From positions 8,060,001 to 8,124,000 of the forward strand of contig NZ_JAFQ01000004.1 of the NCBI RefSeq assembly GCF_000526215.1: a DNA stretch of 64,000 bases. Reading direction: 5' to 3'. How positions within the stretch are numbered: position 1 is the stretch's first letter; the number at the start of each line of letters is the position of its first letter. A program made the position numbers and the translations under genes. This DNA comes from Nocardia sp. BMG51109. Lineage in GTDB: Bacteria; Actinomycetota; Actinomycetes; Mycobacteriales; Mycobacteriaceae. This document shows positions 8,261 to 17,302 of this stretch, piece by piece. A model generated the notes under the pieces. That model was not told the origin of the DNA. It made no database searches and saw nothing but the letters and a program-made list of their open reading frames with translations.

Positions 8261-9030
8261 CTCCGCACCCCGTACACACCCGAGAGCACTACAAATCGCA
8301 CCAACATACTGATCTCCGGGTTCGGCTATACCGGTCATCGGATCGGTGGTCCACAACTAGGTTAGCTGGATCATGCTCTTACAAATGCAAGAACGCAACA
8401 TTGCGACCGCAGTGCGTCGCCCACCCCCTACTTCGTACTGGGTGGTCCCTTTTCGGCAGGTCAGCAAGGCCACCCCGGGTTCGTCAGGATAACCGGCAGC
8501 GGGACGAACGTACCTAAACCGGGCGCTCATTTACCGCTCCGCAACATACTTACCGGTCCGATACGGACGTGCCGATTCGCCGGCCGGGCACCGTCCGAGC
8601 CCCGGCCCGCGCGGCGTGAACGGCCCTTCACGTACGCGCGCCGCACGGCCCCGGCATCGCGGCGAACCCGACGCCCGAGCCCGCACCCGAGCGGCCCGCG
8701 GCATCGGACATCCCGGACCGCATTGCCGCCTACCGAAATTGCCCGCCTACCGAAACAGATCGCGGGCCGAGCGCGCGTGATCGCGGCCGCGACACCCCTA
8801 CCGGTCGAGGTTGGAACCCCCTACCGGTCGAGGTTGGGGCCGGAGTGAACCCGATTCGGCGGCTTACCGTGTTGTGTGCGGCGGCTACGGAGCCTGCCTT
8901 GCCCGAAACTACGATGTTGCACCCCGATTAGGATGTATCCGGTGCGGGCCCTGGGGGATTTCGGCCCGTGCGTTGTCCGGACCGAACGGCCCGATGGAGT
9001 CCGCATCTTCTGGAGAGCGGAGGCCGCACA
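8261..9030. other. Gene-free interval (about 770 bp) upstream of the methyltransferase-SARP pair
   Basis: No convincing coding frame is present on either strand; the open frames here are antisense or GC-driven. The only structure seen is a pair of 20-bp direct repeats at 8795-8837. The interval probably holds the promoters of the DUF4254 gene (left) and the methyltransferase-SARP unit (right). Confidence 0.5.
8795..8837. repeat. Tandem 20-bp direct repeat, candidate SARP-type site
   Basis: CCCCTACCGGTCGAGGTTGG occurs at 8795-8814 and 8818-8837, period 23 bp, about two helical turns. Each copy contains TCGAGGT, which resembles the TCGAGNN heptamer direct repeats bound by SARP regulators. It lies about 195 bp before the methyltransferase start of a unit that includes the SARP gene. 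Confidence 0.5.
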
Positions 9031-9735
9031 GTGGAATTCGACGAATCCGGCAGCCATGACGGCACGCCGACCGAGGCCCGCCTGCGCGCCGGCATCGAGC
9101 CGTATCACCGGCGCATGCTCGCCGTCTACGACTGGCTCGTACTGGGCCTGGTATGCCGCTGGGTGTGGCGATGCCCGCGGTCGAAGATGTTGGCGCAGTA
9201 CAACAGTCACGTCGGCGCACGGCACCTCGACCTCGGCCCGGGAACCGGCTGGTTTCTCGACGAATGCCGCTTCCCCACGGCGAACCCGGCGATCACGCTG
9301 GTGGACCTCAGTGACGGCGTGCTGGCCGGTACTGCCCGGCGAATCTCGCGCTACCGCCCCGTAACCCGGACCGCCAATGTCCTGGAGCCGCTGGATCTCG
9401 GTGCGGTGCAGTTCGATTCGGTCGGCATGAACTTCCTGCTGCACTGCCTGCCCGGGCCGCTCGACCGGAAGGCCGCCGTATTCGACAGCGTGATCCCCTA
9501 TCTCGCCGACAACGCCCGGATATTCGGCAGCACGGTCCTCGGCGCCGACGAGCGGCACACCGCCGTGTCCCGCGCGCTCCAGCGGCGCCTCAACCGTGCC
9601 GATTCGTTCAGCAACGAGACCGATCGTGCCGAGGACCTCGCCCGCGCGCTGGCGGCGCGTTTCACCGAGGTCGAGATCAGCCGGTCGGGTGTCGTATGCC
9701 TGTTCGCGGCGAGATATCCCGGCGGAGTCTCGTGA
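9031..9735 (+). CDS. Class I SAM-dependent methyltransferase
   Basis: A 234-aa cytoplasmic methyltransferase. Start GTG 9031 is preceded by GCGGAGG at 7-base spacing. The opening LAVYDWLVLGLVCRWVWRCP is typical of a group of small actinobacterial methyltransferases; the SAM-binding motif I is ARHLDLGPGTGWFLDEC (about residues 67-83) and motif II has ITLVDLSDGVL. FDSVGMNFLLHCLPGPLDRK is the post-motif region. The stop overlaps the SARP start (GTGA), so the two genes are co-translated. The substrate is unknown; the setting suggests methylation in the adjacent polyketide pathway. Confidence 0.85.
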   Translation: MEFDESGSHDGTPTEARLRAGIEPYHRRMLAVYDWLVLGLVCRWVWRCPRSKMLAQYNSHVGARHLDLGPGTGWFLDECRFPTANPAITLVDLSDGVLAGTARRISRYRPVTRTANVLEPLDLGAVQFDSVGMNFLLHCLPGPLDRKAAVFDSVIPYLADNARIFGSTVLGADERHTAVSRALQRRLNRADSFSNETDRAEDLARALAARFTEVEISRSGVVCLFAARYPGGVS

Positions 9736-11537
9736 ACTTCAAAGTGCTCGGTGAGTTTTCGGTCGAGCTCGACGACATCGACCTCACGCCGCGGCAACCG
9801 AAGATCAGGAGTATGTTGGCGCTGCTCACGATCGAGCGGGGGCGCACGGTACCGATCGACTGGATCGTGGACGAGCTGTGGCCGCAGCCGACCTCGCAGA
9901 AGCGGAACAGGACGGTGCACACCTACATTCACGAACTCCGCAAGATCCTCGCGCGCGGCGGCGAGGACCTGCTCGTGACGCGGCAGTCCGGCTATTCGCT
10001 GCTGCTCACCGACACCTACGTGGACCTGGACGAGTTCGAGAGCCTGGCCAGCAACGGCGCCGGCCTGCTGCGCGCGGGGATGACCGAGGAACGCCCCGAG
10101 AAGCTGTCGGAGGCCAGCGACTGCCTCGCCCGCGCCCTGTCGTGCTGGCGCGGCGCGCCGCTGCGCAATGTCACGCTCGGCAAGCGGCTGAGCAACCGGG
10201 TGGCGTGGCTGGAGGAGCGCAACCGGCAGGTGGTCGAGATGCGGCTGCGGGCCGAGATGCGGCTCGGGCGTTTCGATCAGGTGATCGGCGAGCTGAGGTT
10301 CCACATCGAGCAGAATCCGTATCACGAGGGCTTCCACGAAACGCTCATGGCGGCGCTGGCGCGGTCGGGCCGGCGTTCGGAGGCGCTGGCCGTGTATCGG
10401 GAGCTACGCACGCGACTGGCCGACGAGATGGGAATCGAACCGGGACAACCGGTCCGGCAGTTGCACCTCGACATCCTCAACGGCGAGATGAGCCCGGTCC
10501 CCGCGGTGCCGGGCGGTACCCGGGGCGAGCCGGTCGGGCTGACCCAATTGCCGCCGGTGGTCCCGGATTTCGTCGGCAGGCGACGCATCGTCGGCACGGC
10601 CGCGGACCTGCTGGCGGGAGATTCGCGCACCGCACCCCGGACGGTCTGCCTGCACGGGATGCCGGGTGTCGGCAAGAGCGCGACGGCGCTGACCATCGCG
10701 CACGCGGTGACGAATTCGTTCCCCGACGGTCAGCTCCATGTCGACCTCGGCCACTCCGACCGGTCCGGGCTCGGCGCCTTCTCGGACCTGCTGCGCGCGT
10801 TGGGCGTCGGCGATCGCGAACTGCCGGCGACCCTGGCCGGTGCGGTGTCGCTGTTCCGCTCGATCACGCGGGGACGCCGGATCCTCGTCGTCCTCGACAA
10901 CCTGCCCCGGACCGCGGATATCGTGCCGCATCTGCCGCTGGGATCCGCGACGATCATCACCGCCCGCCGCCCGCCGCCCGGCCTGTTCGGCGTCGAGAAG
11001 TGTCTGCTCGATCCACTGTCCACCGGGGATGCCTTGGCTCTGCTCGCCGCGATCGTGGGATTCGACCGGGTCGACCGGGAGCGGCGCGTGGTCGAACAGC
11101 TCGTCGACACCGTGGGCGCGCTCCCGCTGGCCCTGCGATTCATCGGCGACCGGCTCACCGCCTCGCCCCGGTACCCGCTCGAGCATCTGCACCACCGGAT
11201 CATGAATCCCGAGGACACCGTGCGTCTTTCGGATCTGGCCAATCTGGGGTTCGATCTGTTCCATCGCATAGATGCCGTCTATCGCGATCTCGACGCCGTC
11301 GAGCGGATCGTCTTCCGCGGTATCGCCGTGCTGCGCGATCACCCCTTCGGACTCGACGAGCTGGTCGCGCTCGCACCGACGGCGCCGGCCCGCACCGAGG
11401 TCGCGGTGATCGGCCTGATCGAATCCGGAATGGTGACGCTGCGCGGCCGATGTCCGGAGGTGGCCAAGCCGATGGCGTTACATCCCATGGTCGCTCGCTA
11501 TCTGGCCGAACTGGACATCGATCGGAGCGCCGGGTGA
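9732..11537 (+). CDS. SARP-family transcriptional activator with NB-ARC ATPase domain
   Basis: A 601-aa pathway activator. Start GTG 9732 overlaps the methyltransferase stop and is preceded by GGCGGAG. The N-terminal OmpR-like winged helix (about residues 1-95: FKVLGEFSVEL, IDWIVDELWP, RTVHTYIHELRKIL) is followed by the BTAD domain (about 100-245, ending in EMGIEPGQPVRQLH). The C-terminal half is an AP-ATPase-like module with P-loop HGMPGVGKSATAL (about 305-317) and Walker B-type RRILVVLDNL. The tetratricopeptide tail seen in the longest SARPs is absent. The 3' end overlaps the convergent monooxygenase gene by 60 bp. It very probably activates the type II polyketide genes. Confidence 0.93.
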   Translation: MNFKVLGEFSVELDDIDLTPRQPKIRSMLALLTIERGRTVPIDWIVDELWPQPTSQKRNRTVHTYIHELRKILARGGEDLLVTRQSGYSLLLTDTYVDLDEFESLASNGAGLLRAGMTEERPEKLSEASDCLARALSCWRGAPLRNVTLGKRLSNRVAWLEERNRQVVEMRLRAEMRLGRFDQVIGELRFHIEQNPYHEGFHETLMAALARSGRRSEALAVYRELRTRLADEMGIEPGQPVRQLHLDILNGEMSPVPAVPGGTRGEPVGLTQLPPVVPDFVGRRRIVGTAADLLAGDSRTAPRTVCLHGMPGVGKSATALTIAHAVTNSFPDGQLHVDLGHSDRSGLGAFSDLLRALGVGDRELPATLAGAVSLFRSITRGRRILVVLDNLPRTADIVPHLPLGSATIITARRPPPGLFGVEKCLLDPLSTGDALALLAAIVGFDRVDRERRVVEQLVDTVGALPLALRFIGDRLTASPRYPLEHLHHRIMNPEDTVRLSDLANLGFDLFHRIDAVYRDLDAVERIVFRGIAVLRDHPFGLDELVALAPTAPARTEVAVIGLIESGMVTLRGRCPEVAKPMALHPMVARYLAELDIDRSAG

Positions 11538-13163
11538 AGCCAACCCGGCGGTAGCGGTACCGCCCAGAATCGAGCGCAGCACGGCCGCCAGGACCTCGTC
11601 CGGGTGGGTCTCGGCGGTCCGGCCGCGCCAGGCGATGACACCGTCGGGGCGAACGAGTACCGCCCCCGACTCGGAGACTCCGTATGCCTCGCCCCAGCGT
11701 CCCTCCGTATCGACCAGCGCCGCATCCGGTCCCGCGGCGGTCGCGATCCGATGGATCGTCAGGCCCGCGCCGGCGCAGCCGGCCGCCCGTTCCCAGGACG
11801 CACCCGACGGCCCCGTCAGGAGAACGAAACTCGATCCGAACAGATCCAGGGTAGAGATCTCGCGGCCACCGCGATCCAAGACGACATGCGGGGCCCGAGT
11901 GCCCGGCCGGCCGGTGGGTGCGCGCGGATCCTCGGTCCGGTCCCCGGCATCGGGCTCCTCGGCGATCAGCGCACCCGTCCGGTACCGGGTTCCGAGACAT
12001 ATGCTCGCCTTGCTCGGCTGATCGGCGGGCCGGCTCGACCCGCCCTCCGCGGCACCGGACAGGAGCAGTCCGGCGCGCACGACCGAGTCCTCGATCAACA
12101 ACTGCGCGACCGGTTTTCGCTCGCTCTCGTAGCTGTCGAGCAGCTCCGGCCCCGCGGTGCCGGCCAGGACCAGCGCCAGCTTCCACGCGAGGTTGTGGGC
12201 GTCCTCGAGGCAGGAGTTGCCCCCGTAACCACCGGTGGGCGGCAACGTCTTGGCCGCATCACCGACCAGGAAAACCCTTCCGCGCCCGAAGGAGTCGGCC
12301 AGCAGGGCCCGCATCTGCCAGATGTCCACGCCGAGCACCTCGACCGCGAGGTCCGCCACGCCCACCGCGCGCCGGACCAGCTCGGCACAGCGCCGTTGCG
12401 ACAGTCCGTCGTCGGTCCGCGGATCGTGCGGAACGCTGAGCGTCCACCGATTCAGGTTGCGCTCCAACAGGATGTTCAACCGCACGCCGGAGGCGGAGGC
12501 GTCGAGATCGTCCACCATGCACAGCACGAAACTCCGGCCGCGCAGCGCCGCGGTCAGGTCGGCGCGGAACAGGATGCCCGCCTGGTTCGCGAGCAGCCCC
12601 GGCCCGCCGTAGCCGATACCGAGCGCTTCGCGGATCGGGCTGCCCGATCCGTCGCACGCCAGCAGATAGTCGGCGACCACGGTGGTCCGGCGGCCGGTCG
12701 CGGCGTCCCGCAGTTCGGCCCGGACCAGGTGCCCGTCCTGCTCGAATCCGGTCAGCTCCGTACCGAATCGGAGTTCGGCCCCGAGTTCGGCGGCCCGGTC
12801 CCGCAGGATCGGTTCGAGCTGGTCCTGGTCGCACCACACCTGCTTCTCCGGGGTCAGGCCACCGAACTCCGCCGGGCCGCCCATGGAGTACCGGCCGAGT
12901 TCCCGGCCGGCCAGCGTGTCGACCCGGAGGATCGTGCTGTCGCGGTCCTCGTCCAGCCGCCGGATCCCGTGGTGAACTCCGAGGACCCGCAGCAACTCCA
13001 TGGCCCGGGGACCGATATCGCTCATCCGCGGATGCTGCGAGAGCCGGTCGCGCCGCTCGGCCAGCAGGCACGAAACCCCGTGCTGTGCGAGAAAAGCCGC
13101 CGACGACAGCCCGCTCACCGCGCCGCCGACGATCAGAACCGGCACTCGCTCAACGGTATTCAT
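11478..13163 (-). CDS. FAD-dependent aromatic polyketide monooxygenase
   Basis: A 561-aa class A flavin monooxygenase of the PHBH-type group that hydroxylates aromatic polyketides. The N-terminal dinucleotide-binding motif is LIVGGAVSGLSSAAFLAQHG (residues 10-29), with GGAVSG in place of the usual GAGPVG. ACDGSGSPIREALG (about 180) and FLVGDAAKTLPPTGGYGGN (about 290-310), followed by EDAHNLAWKLALVLAG, are the second and third FAD motifs. The C-terminal thioredoxin-like domain (about 430-540) is degenerate, as usual in the family. It precedes the aromatase gene in neither spacing nor order but overlaps it by 14 bp. The role is likely ring hydroxylation or quinone formation. Confidence 0.92.
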   Translation of the reverse strand: MNTVERVPVLIVGGAVSGLSSAAFLAQHGVSCLLAERRDRLSQHPRMSDIGPRAMELLRVLGVHHGIRRLDEDRDSTILRVDTLAGRELGRYSMGGPAEFGGLTPEKQVWCDQDQLEPILRDRAAELGAELRFGTELTGFEQDGHLVRAELRDAATGRRTTVVADYLLACDGSGSPIREALGIGYGGPGLLANQAGILFRADLTAALRGRSFVLCMVDDLDASASGVRLNILLERNLNRWTLSVPHDPRTDDGLSQRRCAELVRRAVGVADLAVEVLGVDIWQMRALLADSFGRGRVFLVGDAAKTLPPTGGYGGNSCLEDAHNLAWKLALVLAGTAGPELLDSYESERKPVAQLLIEDSVVRAGLLLSGAAEGGSSRPADQPSKASICLGTRYRTGALIAEEPDAGDRTEDPRAPTGRPGTRAPHVVLDRGGREISTLDLFGSSFVLLTGPSGASWERAAGCAGAGLTIHRIATAAGPDAALVDTEGRWGEAYGVSESGAVLVRPDGVIAWRGRTAETHPDEVLAAVLRSILGGTATAGLASPGAPIDVQFGQIASDHGM

Positions 13164-13752
13164 CGCGTGCTCGCTGTTTTGTGTTCCCGGTACGCCGGTT
13201 CTCGGTGCGCCGGTTCTCGGTACGCGATGCCGAATCCCCGGCGGGCGATACCGAGTTGTCGGTAGCCGATGCGGCGTCCCCGGTGACCGGGACCGGCTGC
13301 CATGCAGGCGATTCCGGTTTACGTGCTACCGATTCGATGTACTCGCGCAGCGCCTCCTGGTTGGCGGCGGTGTGCTCGGCCATCCGCTGCCGCCACTGCG
13401 GCTCCTCGGCGCGCTTGTCCTCGACCAGCTCGAAGCACATGTCCCAGGTCATCTGGCTGCGATTGCCGGGCAGCGGCTGATAGACCCAGGTGAGGTGGTT
13501 GAAGGTGAACGGCGCCAGCGGTTCGTGGCGCTCGGCGTAGGAGATCAGCGGCGGGTACAGCATCCGCCACGACACCCACGACATGTTGTCGGCGTTGGTC
13601 AGCCGGAACCAGATCTTGCGGCCCTCGCGCCGCAGGATCTCCGCCTTCAGGTATTCGGGAATCATCTCCGGCCAGCGATCGACCTGGTTGGAGATCTCGT
13701 AGACGACGTCGACCGGTGCGTCGACGATGACCGAGCGCGTGATGACTTGCAT
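13150..13752 (-). CDS. SRPBCC-family polyketide aromatase/cyclase with a repetitive C-terminal tail
   Basis: A 200-aa single-domain START/SRPBCC cyclase. Residues 1-150 are family-like: ITRSVIVDAPVDVVYEISNQVDRWPEMIPEYLKAEIL at the start (key parts VDAPVDVVYE and DRWPEMIPEY), a middle LTWVYQPLPGNRSQMTWDMCFE strand and a C-terminal helix RQRMAEHTAANQEALREYIE. These proteins bind the nascent poly-beta-ketone and direct first-ring cyclisation and aromatisation. The last 45 residues form a low-complexity tail (ASRTENRRTENRRTGNTK) encoded by near-tandem repeats around 13195-13225, unusual for the family. The gene lies between the PF04199 cyclase and the monooxygenase. Confidence 0.9.
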   Translation of the reverse strand: MQVITRSVIVDAPVDVVYEISNQVDRWPEMIPEYLKAEILRREGRKIWFRLTNADNMSWVSWRMLYPPLISYAERHEPLAPFTFNHLTWVYQPLPGNRSQMTWDMCFELVEDKRAEEPQWRQRMAEHTAANQEALREYIESVARKPESPAWQPVPVTGDAASATDNSVSPAGDSASRTENRRTENRRTGNTKQRARDEYR

Positions 13753-13767
13753 TGTCGTTTCCCCGTT

Positions 13768-14556
13768 TCAGGGTCGGGTCAGGGCGATCGCGCGGGTCCA
13801 CGCGGCGGTGGCCCCGGTGATCAGGACGGGCAGGGCGAGGACGAAGAATCCGGTGGTGGGCAACCGATCCAGGTTCGCCAGCCGCTCGATCTGGTAGTAC
13901 GGGCGGTGGCGGCCCAGGACGTGCGCGGGCCAGAGCGCGCCGGAATCCCCGCCGGCCAGATAGCGTTCGATCATCGGCTCGAACGGGCCGTCGAAACTTG
14001 CTCCGTCCGTGCCGATCACGTCGATTCCGGCGTCCAGCAGATATTCGATGGCCTCCGCCGCGATCGCCTTGTCGCCGCCGGTGCGGATCAGCACGATGGA
14101 GCCGGGCGCGGTGCCGTCCGGCAGGGCGATATCGGCGCGGGTGACGACCGCGCTGTCCAGCGAGGCGAGGTCGAAGGCCACACCGGGCCCGAAGAAGGAC
14201 CGCAGGGGCGCGTCGTTGATATCGCGGCGCACGCCGTCGGCGGCCGGGCCGTAGTGACCCGGCGCATCGATGTGCGAGCCGGCGTGCACGGAGGCGTGCA
14301 CCATTTCGTGCCGGAGAAAGGCGCCGTCCGGGAAGTCGGCGGCGCGCAGCCGGCCCACCGCATGCGCCGCGATCTTCGGCAAGACGTTCTCGCAGAAGAA
14401 CGCGGCGCCCGGTTCCGGCTCCAGGGCGTCGATCCGGGTGGTGAACGGCCCCTCGGCGTGGTTGCCGATATCGCTGGACAGATCGACGATCGTCGACTCG
14501 GCGAAGATCCGGGCGAGTTCGCCGGACACCGTCGCCGCCGCTGGCGTGTTCGGCAT
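13768..14556 (-). CDS. PF04199-type polyketide cyclase (kynurenine formamidase-like fold)
   Basis: A 262-aa metal-dependent hydrolase-fold protein. The family signature HASVHAGSHIDAPGHYGP (about residues 91-108) supplies the HxGxHxDxPxH-type metal ligands, and VIGTDGASFDGPFEP fits the C-terminal DTPS-like motif. Proteins of this family act as later-ring cyclases in several type II polyketide clusters such as oxytetracycline (OxyN), and as formamidases elsewhere. The ATG at 14556 overlaps the ACP stop (TGATG), which fixes the start although the frame is open to 14871. The context makes a cyclase role much more likely than kynurenine metabolism. Confidence 0.87.
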   Translation of the reverse strand: MPNTPAAATVSGELARIFAESTIVDLSSDIGNHAEGPFTTRIDALEPEPGAAFFCENVLPKIAAHAVGRLRAADFPDGAFLRHEMVHASVHAGSHIDAPGHYGPAADGVRRDINDAPLRSFFGPGVAFDLASLDSAVVTRADIALPDGTAPGSIVLIRTGGDKAIAAEAIEYLLDAGIDVIGTDGASFDGPFEPMIERYLAGGDSGALWPAHVLGRHRPYYQIERLANLDRLPTTGFFVLALPVLITGATAAWTRAIALTRP

Positions 14557-14804
14557 CAGGCACCCACCTCGCTCTGCTCCGAGACGAGCTTCAGCACGTC
14601 GCGCGGCGTGCTGGTGACCTCGATGGCGTCGTCCGCGAGCTTGATGCCGAAGGTCCGCTCGATATCCGAGGTCACTTCGAGCAACGCGATGGAGTCGTAG
14701 CCGAGGTTCTCGAAGTCGGTGTCGGCGATGGCGTCGTCGAGGACGACGTTCTCGTCGACGCCGGCACATCGGCGCAATATCACGATCAGTTCTTCGAGCC
14801 GCAT
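14556..14804 (-). CDS. Type II PKS acyl carrier protein
   Basis: An 82-aa acidic carrier protein with the phosphopantetheine attachment motif GYDSIALLEV (Ser near residue 38). It carries the growing polyketide chain between the KSalpha/KSbeta pair and tailoring enzymes. Start ATG 14804 follows CAGGAGG. It overlaps the KSbeta gene by 19 bp and the cyclase gene by 3 bp, giving the order KSalpha, KSbeta, ACP that defines minimal type II PKS genes. Confidence 0.95.
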   Translation of the reverse strand: MRLEELIVILRRCAGVDENVVLDDAIADTDFENLGYDSIALLEVTSDIERTFGIKLADDAIEVTSTPRDVLKLVSEQSEVGA

Positions 14805-16039
14805 GACGGTTCCTCCTGTCCGGAAACGGAATTCGGGCGGCGCACCACCATGGCGGAGTTGAATCCGCCATGGCCGCGCGCGAGAATCAGTGCCGCGCGC
14901 AGCGGCACCGGCCGCCCGGCGCCGACCACCAAGTCGAGGCCGTGGTCCGCGGCGGGCCGCACGTGAGCGGTGGGCGGGATCATGCTGTGCCGCAACGACA
15001 GCAGCGCGGTGGCCAGGTCGAGCGCCGCGCCACCGGCGCCCAGCCGGCCGATCAGCGTCTTCGGCGCGGTCACCGGGACGCCGGCCGGGCCGAAGACGGC
15101 GCCGATCGCGGCCGCCTCGGCGGCGTCGAGCCGGGCCGAGGCGGCGGCGTCGGCGAAGACCACGTCGATATCCGACGGCGCGGAATCCGAGGTGGCCAAG
15201 GCGGTTTCGATCGCGAGCCGCAGCCCGCGCTCCTGCTCGACCTGCGAGTCGAAGGTGGCCCCGTATCCGGCGATCTCGCCGTAACCGCGTGCCGCGCCCC
15301 GCTGCTCGGCCCGATCGGCGTCCTCGAGGACCAGGATCGCGCCGCCCTCGCCGGGCACGTAGCCGCCGGCCCGCGCGTCGAAGGGCAGGTAGGCGGCGCA
15401 CGGGTCGTCGGAGCTGCTCATCTCCCCGCGGGCCAGGTGGCCGGCCCACCCCCACGGGCAGACGATCCCGTCCACTCCCCCGCAGACGACGACCGGTGTC
15501 CCCCGGCCGATCACGCGGCGGCCCTGCGCGACGGCCTCCAGGCCACCGGCATCGTCGGCGACGACCACTCCGCCGGGCCCGCGCAGGCCGTGCCGGATCG
15601 AGATCTGCCCGGTGTTGACCGCATAGAACCACGCGAACGACTGGTACGCACTGACATACGAGCTACCCTTGGCCCAGAGCGTCTGCAATTCCCGCTGACC
15701 GAACTCGAATCCGCCCGCGGAACTGGCGGTCACCACGCCGACGCCGAGACCGTCGTCCCGGCGGACGTCCACACCGGCGTCGGCCAGCGCCCAGTCGGCC
15801 GCGCGCAGGGCGAGCCGGGTCATGTGATCGGTCTGCGGCAGCAGGCGGCTCGACAGATGTTCCTCGGCAGCGAATTCCACCACCTCGCCCGCCAGCCCGG
15901 TCGGGTACTGCCCGGGATCGAATCGGCCGATCCTGCGAATCCCGTTGTCCCCGGCCAGGATCGCGGACCAGTACTTCTCCGCACCCATGCCGTTGGGCGC
16001 CATGACACCCAGCCCGGTGACCACCACTCGCGCGCGCAC
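14786..16039 (-). CDS. Ketosynthase beta / chain-length factor (KSbeta)
   Basis: A 417-aa thiolase-fold partner of KSalpha, which sets polyketide chain length. It starts at GTG 16039, 3 bp after the KSalpha stop. VVVTGLGVMAPNG opens the protein. At the position of the KSalpha active cysteine the sequence reads VVVADDAGGLEA (Asp162-Asp163); chain-length factors normally have a Gln there (as in TEQAGGLDA) that drives malonyl-ACP decarboxylation. Both the Glu and the Gln are replaced by Asp. The C-terminal GHGGFNSAMVVRRP is family-typical. Chain length cannot be predicted reliably without alignment. Confidence 0.95.
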   Translation of the reverse strand: MRARVVVTGLGVMAPNGMGAEKYWSAILAGDNGIRRIGRFDPGQYPTGLAGEVVEFAAEEHLSSRLLPQTDHMTRLALRAADWALADAGVDVRRDDGLGVGVVTASSAGGFEFGQRELQTLWAKGSSYVSAYQSFAWFYAVNTGQISIRHGLRGPGGVVVADDAGGLEAVAQGRRVIGRGTPVVVCGGVDGIVCPWGWAGHLARGEMSSSDDPCAAYLPFDARAGGYVPGEGGAILVLEDADRAEQRGAARGYGEIAGYGATFDSQVEQERGLRLAIETALATSDSAPSDIDVVFADAAASARLDAAEAAAIGAVFGPAGVPVTAPKTLIGRLGAGGAALDLATALLSLRHSMIPPTAHVRPAADHGLDLVVGAGRPVPLRAALILARGHGGFNSAMVVRRPNSVSGQEEPSCGSKN

Positions 16040-16042
16040 GGC

Positions 16043-17293
16043 CTACGTCCTGTCCGGTCGGCGCAGCACCATGGCGGATTGGAACCCGCCGAAGCCGCTG
16101 CCGACGGTCAGCACCGCGTCGGTCCGCCACTCCCGCGCGGTCACCGGCACGTAGTCGAGATCGCAGTCGGGATCGGGCTCATACAGATTCGCGGTCGGGG
16201 GCACCACGTTGTCACCGATCGCCAGCACGCACGCCGCGATCTCCAGCGAGCCGATCGCGCCGAGCGAATGACCGATCATCGACTTGATCGAACTCATCGG
16301 GACGTCGTGCGCACGGCTGCCGAAAACGCGCTTGACCGCGTTGGTTTCGTGCAGGTCGTTCTGCTTGGTGCCGGAGCCGTGGGCGCTGATGTAGTCGATG
16401 TCGCGCGGATCGACCCGGGCCTCCGCCAGCGCCGCCCGGATCGCCTCCGCCATCTCCCGGCCGTCGGGTCGCAAGCCGGTCATGTGAAAGGCGTTGCAGC
16501 GGGCGCCGTAACCGGCGATCTCGGCCATGACGTCGGCGCCCCGCGCCCTCGCGGCTCCGTACTCCTCCAGGACGAATATCGCGGCGCCCTCGCCGAGGAC
16601 GAACCCGTTGCGGGTGCGGTCGAACGGCCGGGAGGCACGGGCGGGATCGTCGGTGCGCGGCGTCGTCGCCTTGATGGCATCGAAGCACGCCGCCGTGATC
16701 GGCGACAGCGGCGCATCGGTCGCCCCGGCGATCATCATGTCGGCGGTGCCTTCCCGGATGAGTTCGGCGGCGTGGGCGACGGCGTCGATGCCGGACGTGC
16801 AGCCGGTCGACACCACCGTCACCGGACCGGCCGCGCCCGTGCGGCGGGCGACCTCGGCCGCGATCGAGCTGGGAACGAAACTGTCGTACAGATTCGCCAC
16901 CGCGAGACGATGATCGACCAGCCAGTCCCGCCCCTGCGTGCTGACGACCCGGTACTCCCGCTCCAGGCTCATCGTGGCGCCGACCGCCGTCCCGATCGCC
17001 ACGCCCGTGCGGTACGGGTCGGCGACGAGACCGGGCTCGACGGCCTCGCCGACCGCCGCCAGGACCAGCTGCGTCGCCCGGTCGAGGCGCGCGGCGTCGG
17101 CGGCGCCGAGCCCGTGTTCCGAAGGGACGAAGTCGATTTCGGCGGCCACCTGGGAGCGGAACGGCGACGGATCGAACAGCGTGATCCGCCGGGTCGCGGT
17201 GCGCCCGTCGCCGAGCAGCTTCCAGAACTCGTTGACGCCGATGCCGCCCGGCGCCACGACTCCCATACCGGTGATCACCACCCGCGGTTGCAC
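16043..17293 (-). CDS. Ketosynthase alpha (KSalpha) of type II PKS
   Basis: A 416-aa iterative beta-ketoacyl synthase that condenses malonyl units. The catalytic set is intact: Cys165 in [12 protein letters not shown], His305 in [11 protein letters not shown], Lys337 and His342 in [15 protein letters not shown]. The start is GTG 17293 ([17 protein letters not shown]), 9 bp after the SDR stop. With KSbeta and ACP it forms the minimal PKS. Its C-terminal [16 protein letters not shown] is standard. The presence of an SDR reductase, an SRPBCC aromatase and a PF04199 cyclase indicates a multi-ring aromatic product. Confidence 0.97.
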   Translation of the reverse strand: MQPRVVITGMGVVAPGGIGVNEFWKLLGDGRTATRRITLFDPSPFRSQVAAEIDFVPSEHGLGAADAARLDRATQLVLAAVGEAVEPGLVADPYRTGVAIGTAVGATMSLEREYRVVSTQGRDWLVDHRLAVANLYDSFVPSSIAAEVARRTGAAGPVTVVSTGCTSGIDAVAHAAELIREGTADMMIAGATDAPLSPITAACFDAIKATTPRTDDPARASRPFDRTRNGFVLGEGAAIFVLEEYGAARARGADVMAEIAGYGARCNAFHMTGLRPDGREMAEAIRAALAEARVDPRDIDYISAHGSGTKQNDLHETNAVKRVFGSRAHDVPMSSIKSMIGHSLGAIGSLEIAACVLAIGDNVVPPTANLYEPDPDCDLDYVPVTAREWRTDAVLTVGSGFGGFQSAMVLRRPDRT

Positions 17294-17302
17294 GCCGGGC
17301 CC

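Noticed and set aside
8242..8517. Small plus-strand frames left of the methyltransferase-SARP unit
   Set aside because: They begin antisense to DUF4254, have no ribosome-binding site and show no recognisable sequence.
13768..14556. Kynurenine formamidase function for the PF04199 protein
   Set aside because: The fold allows it, but overlap with the PKS ACP gene and the presence of other cyclases make a polyketide cyclase role more likely.
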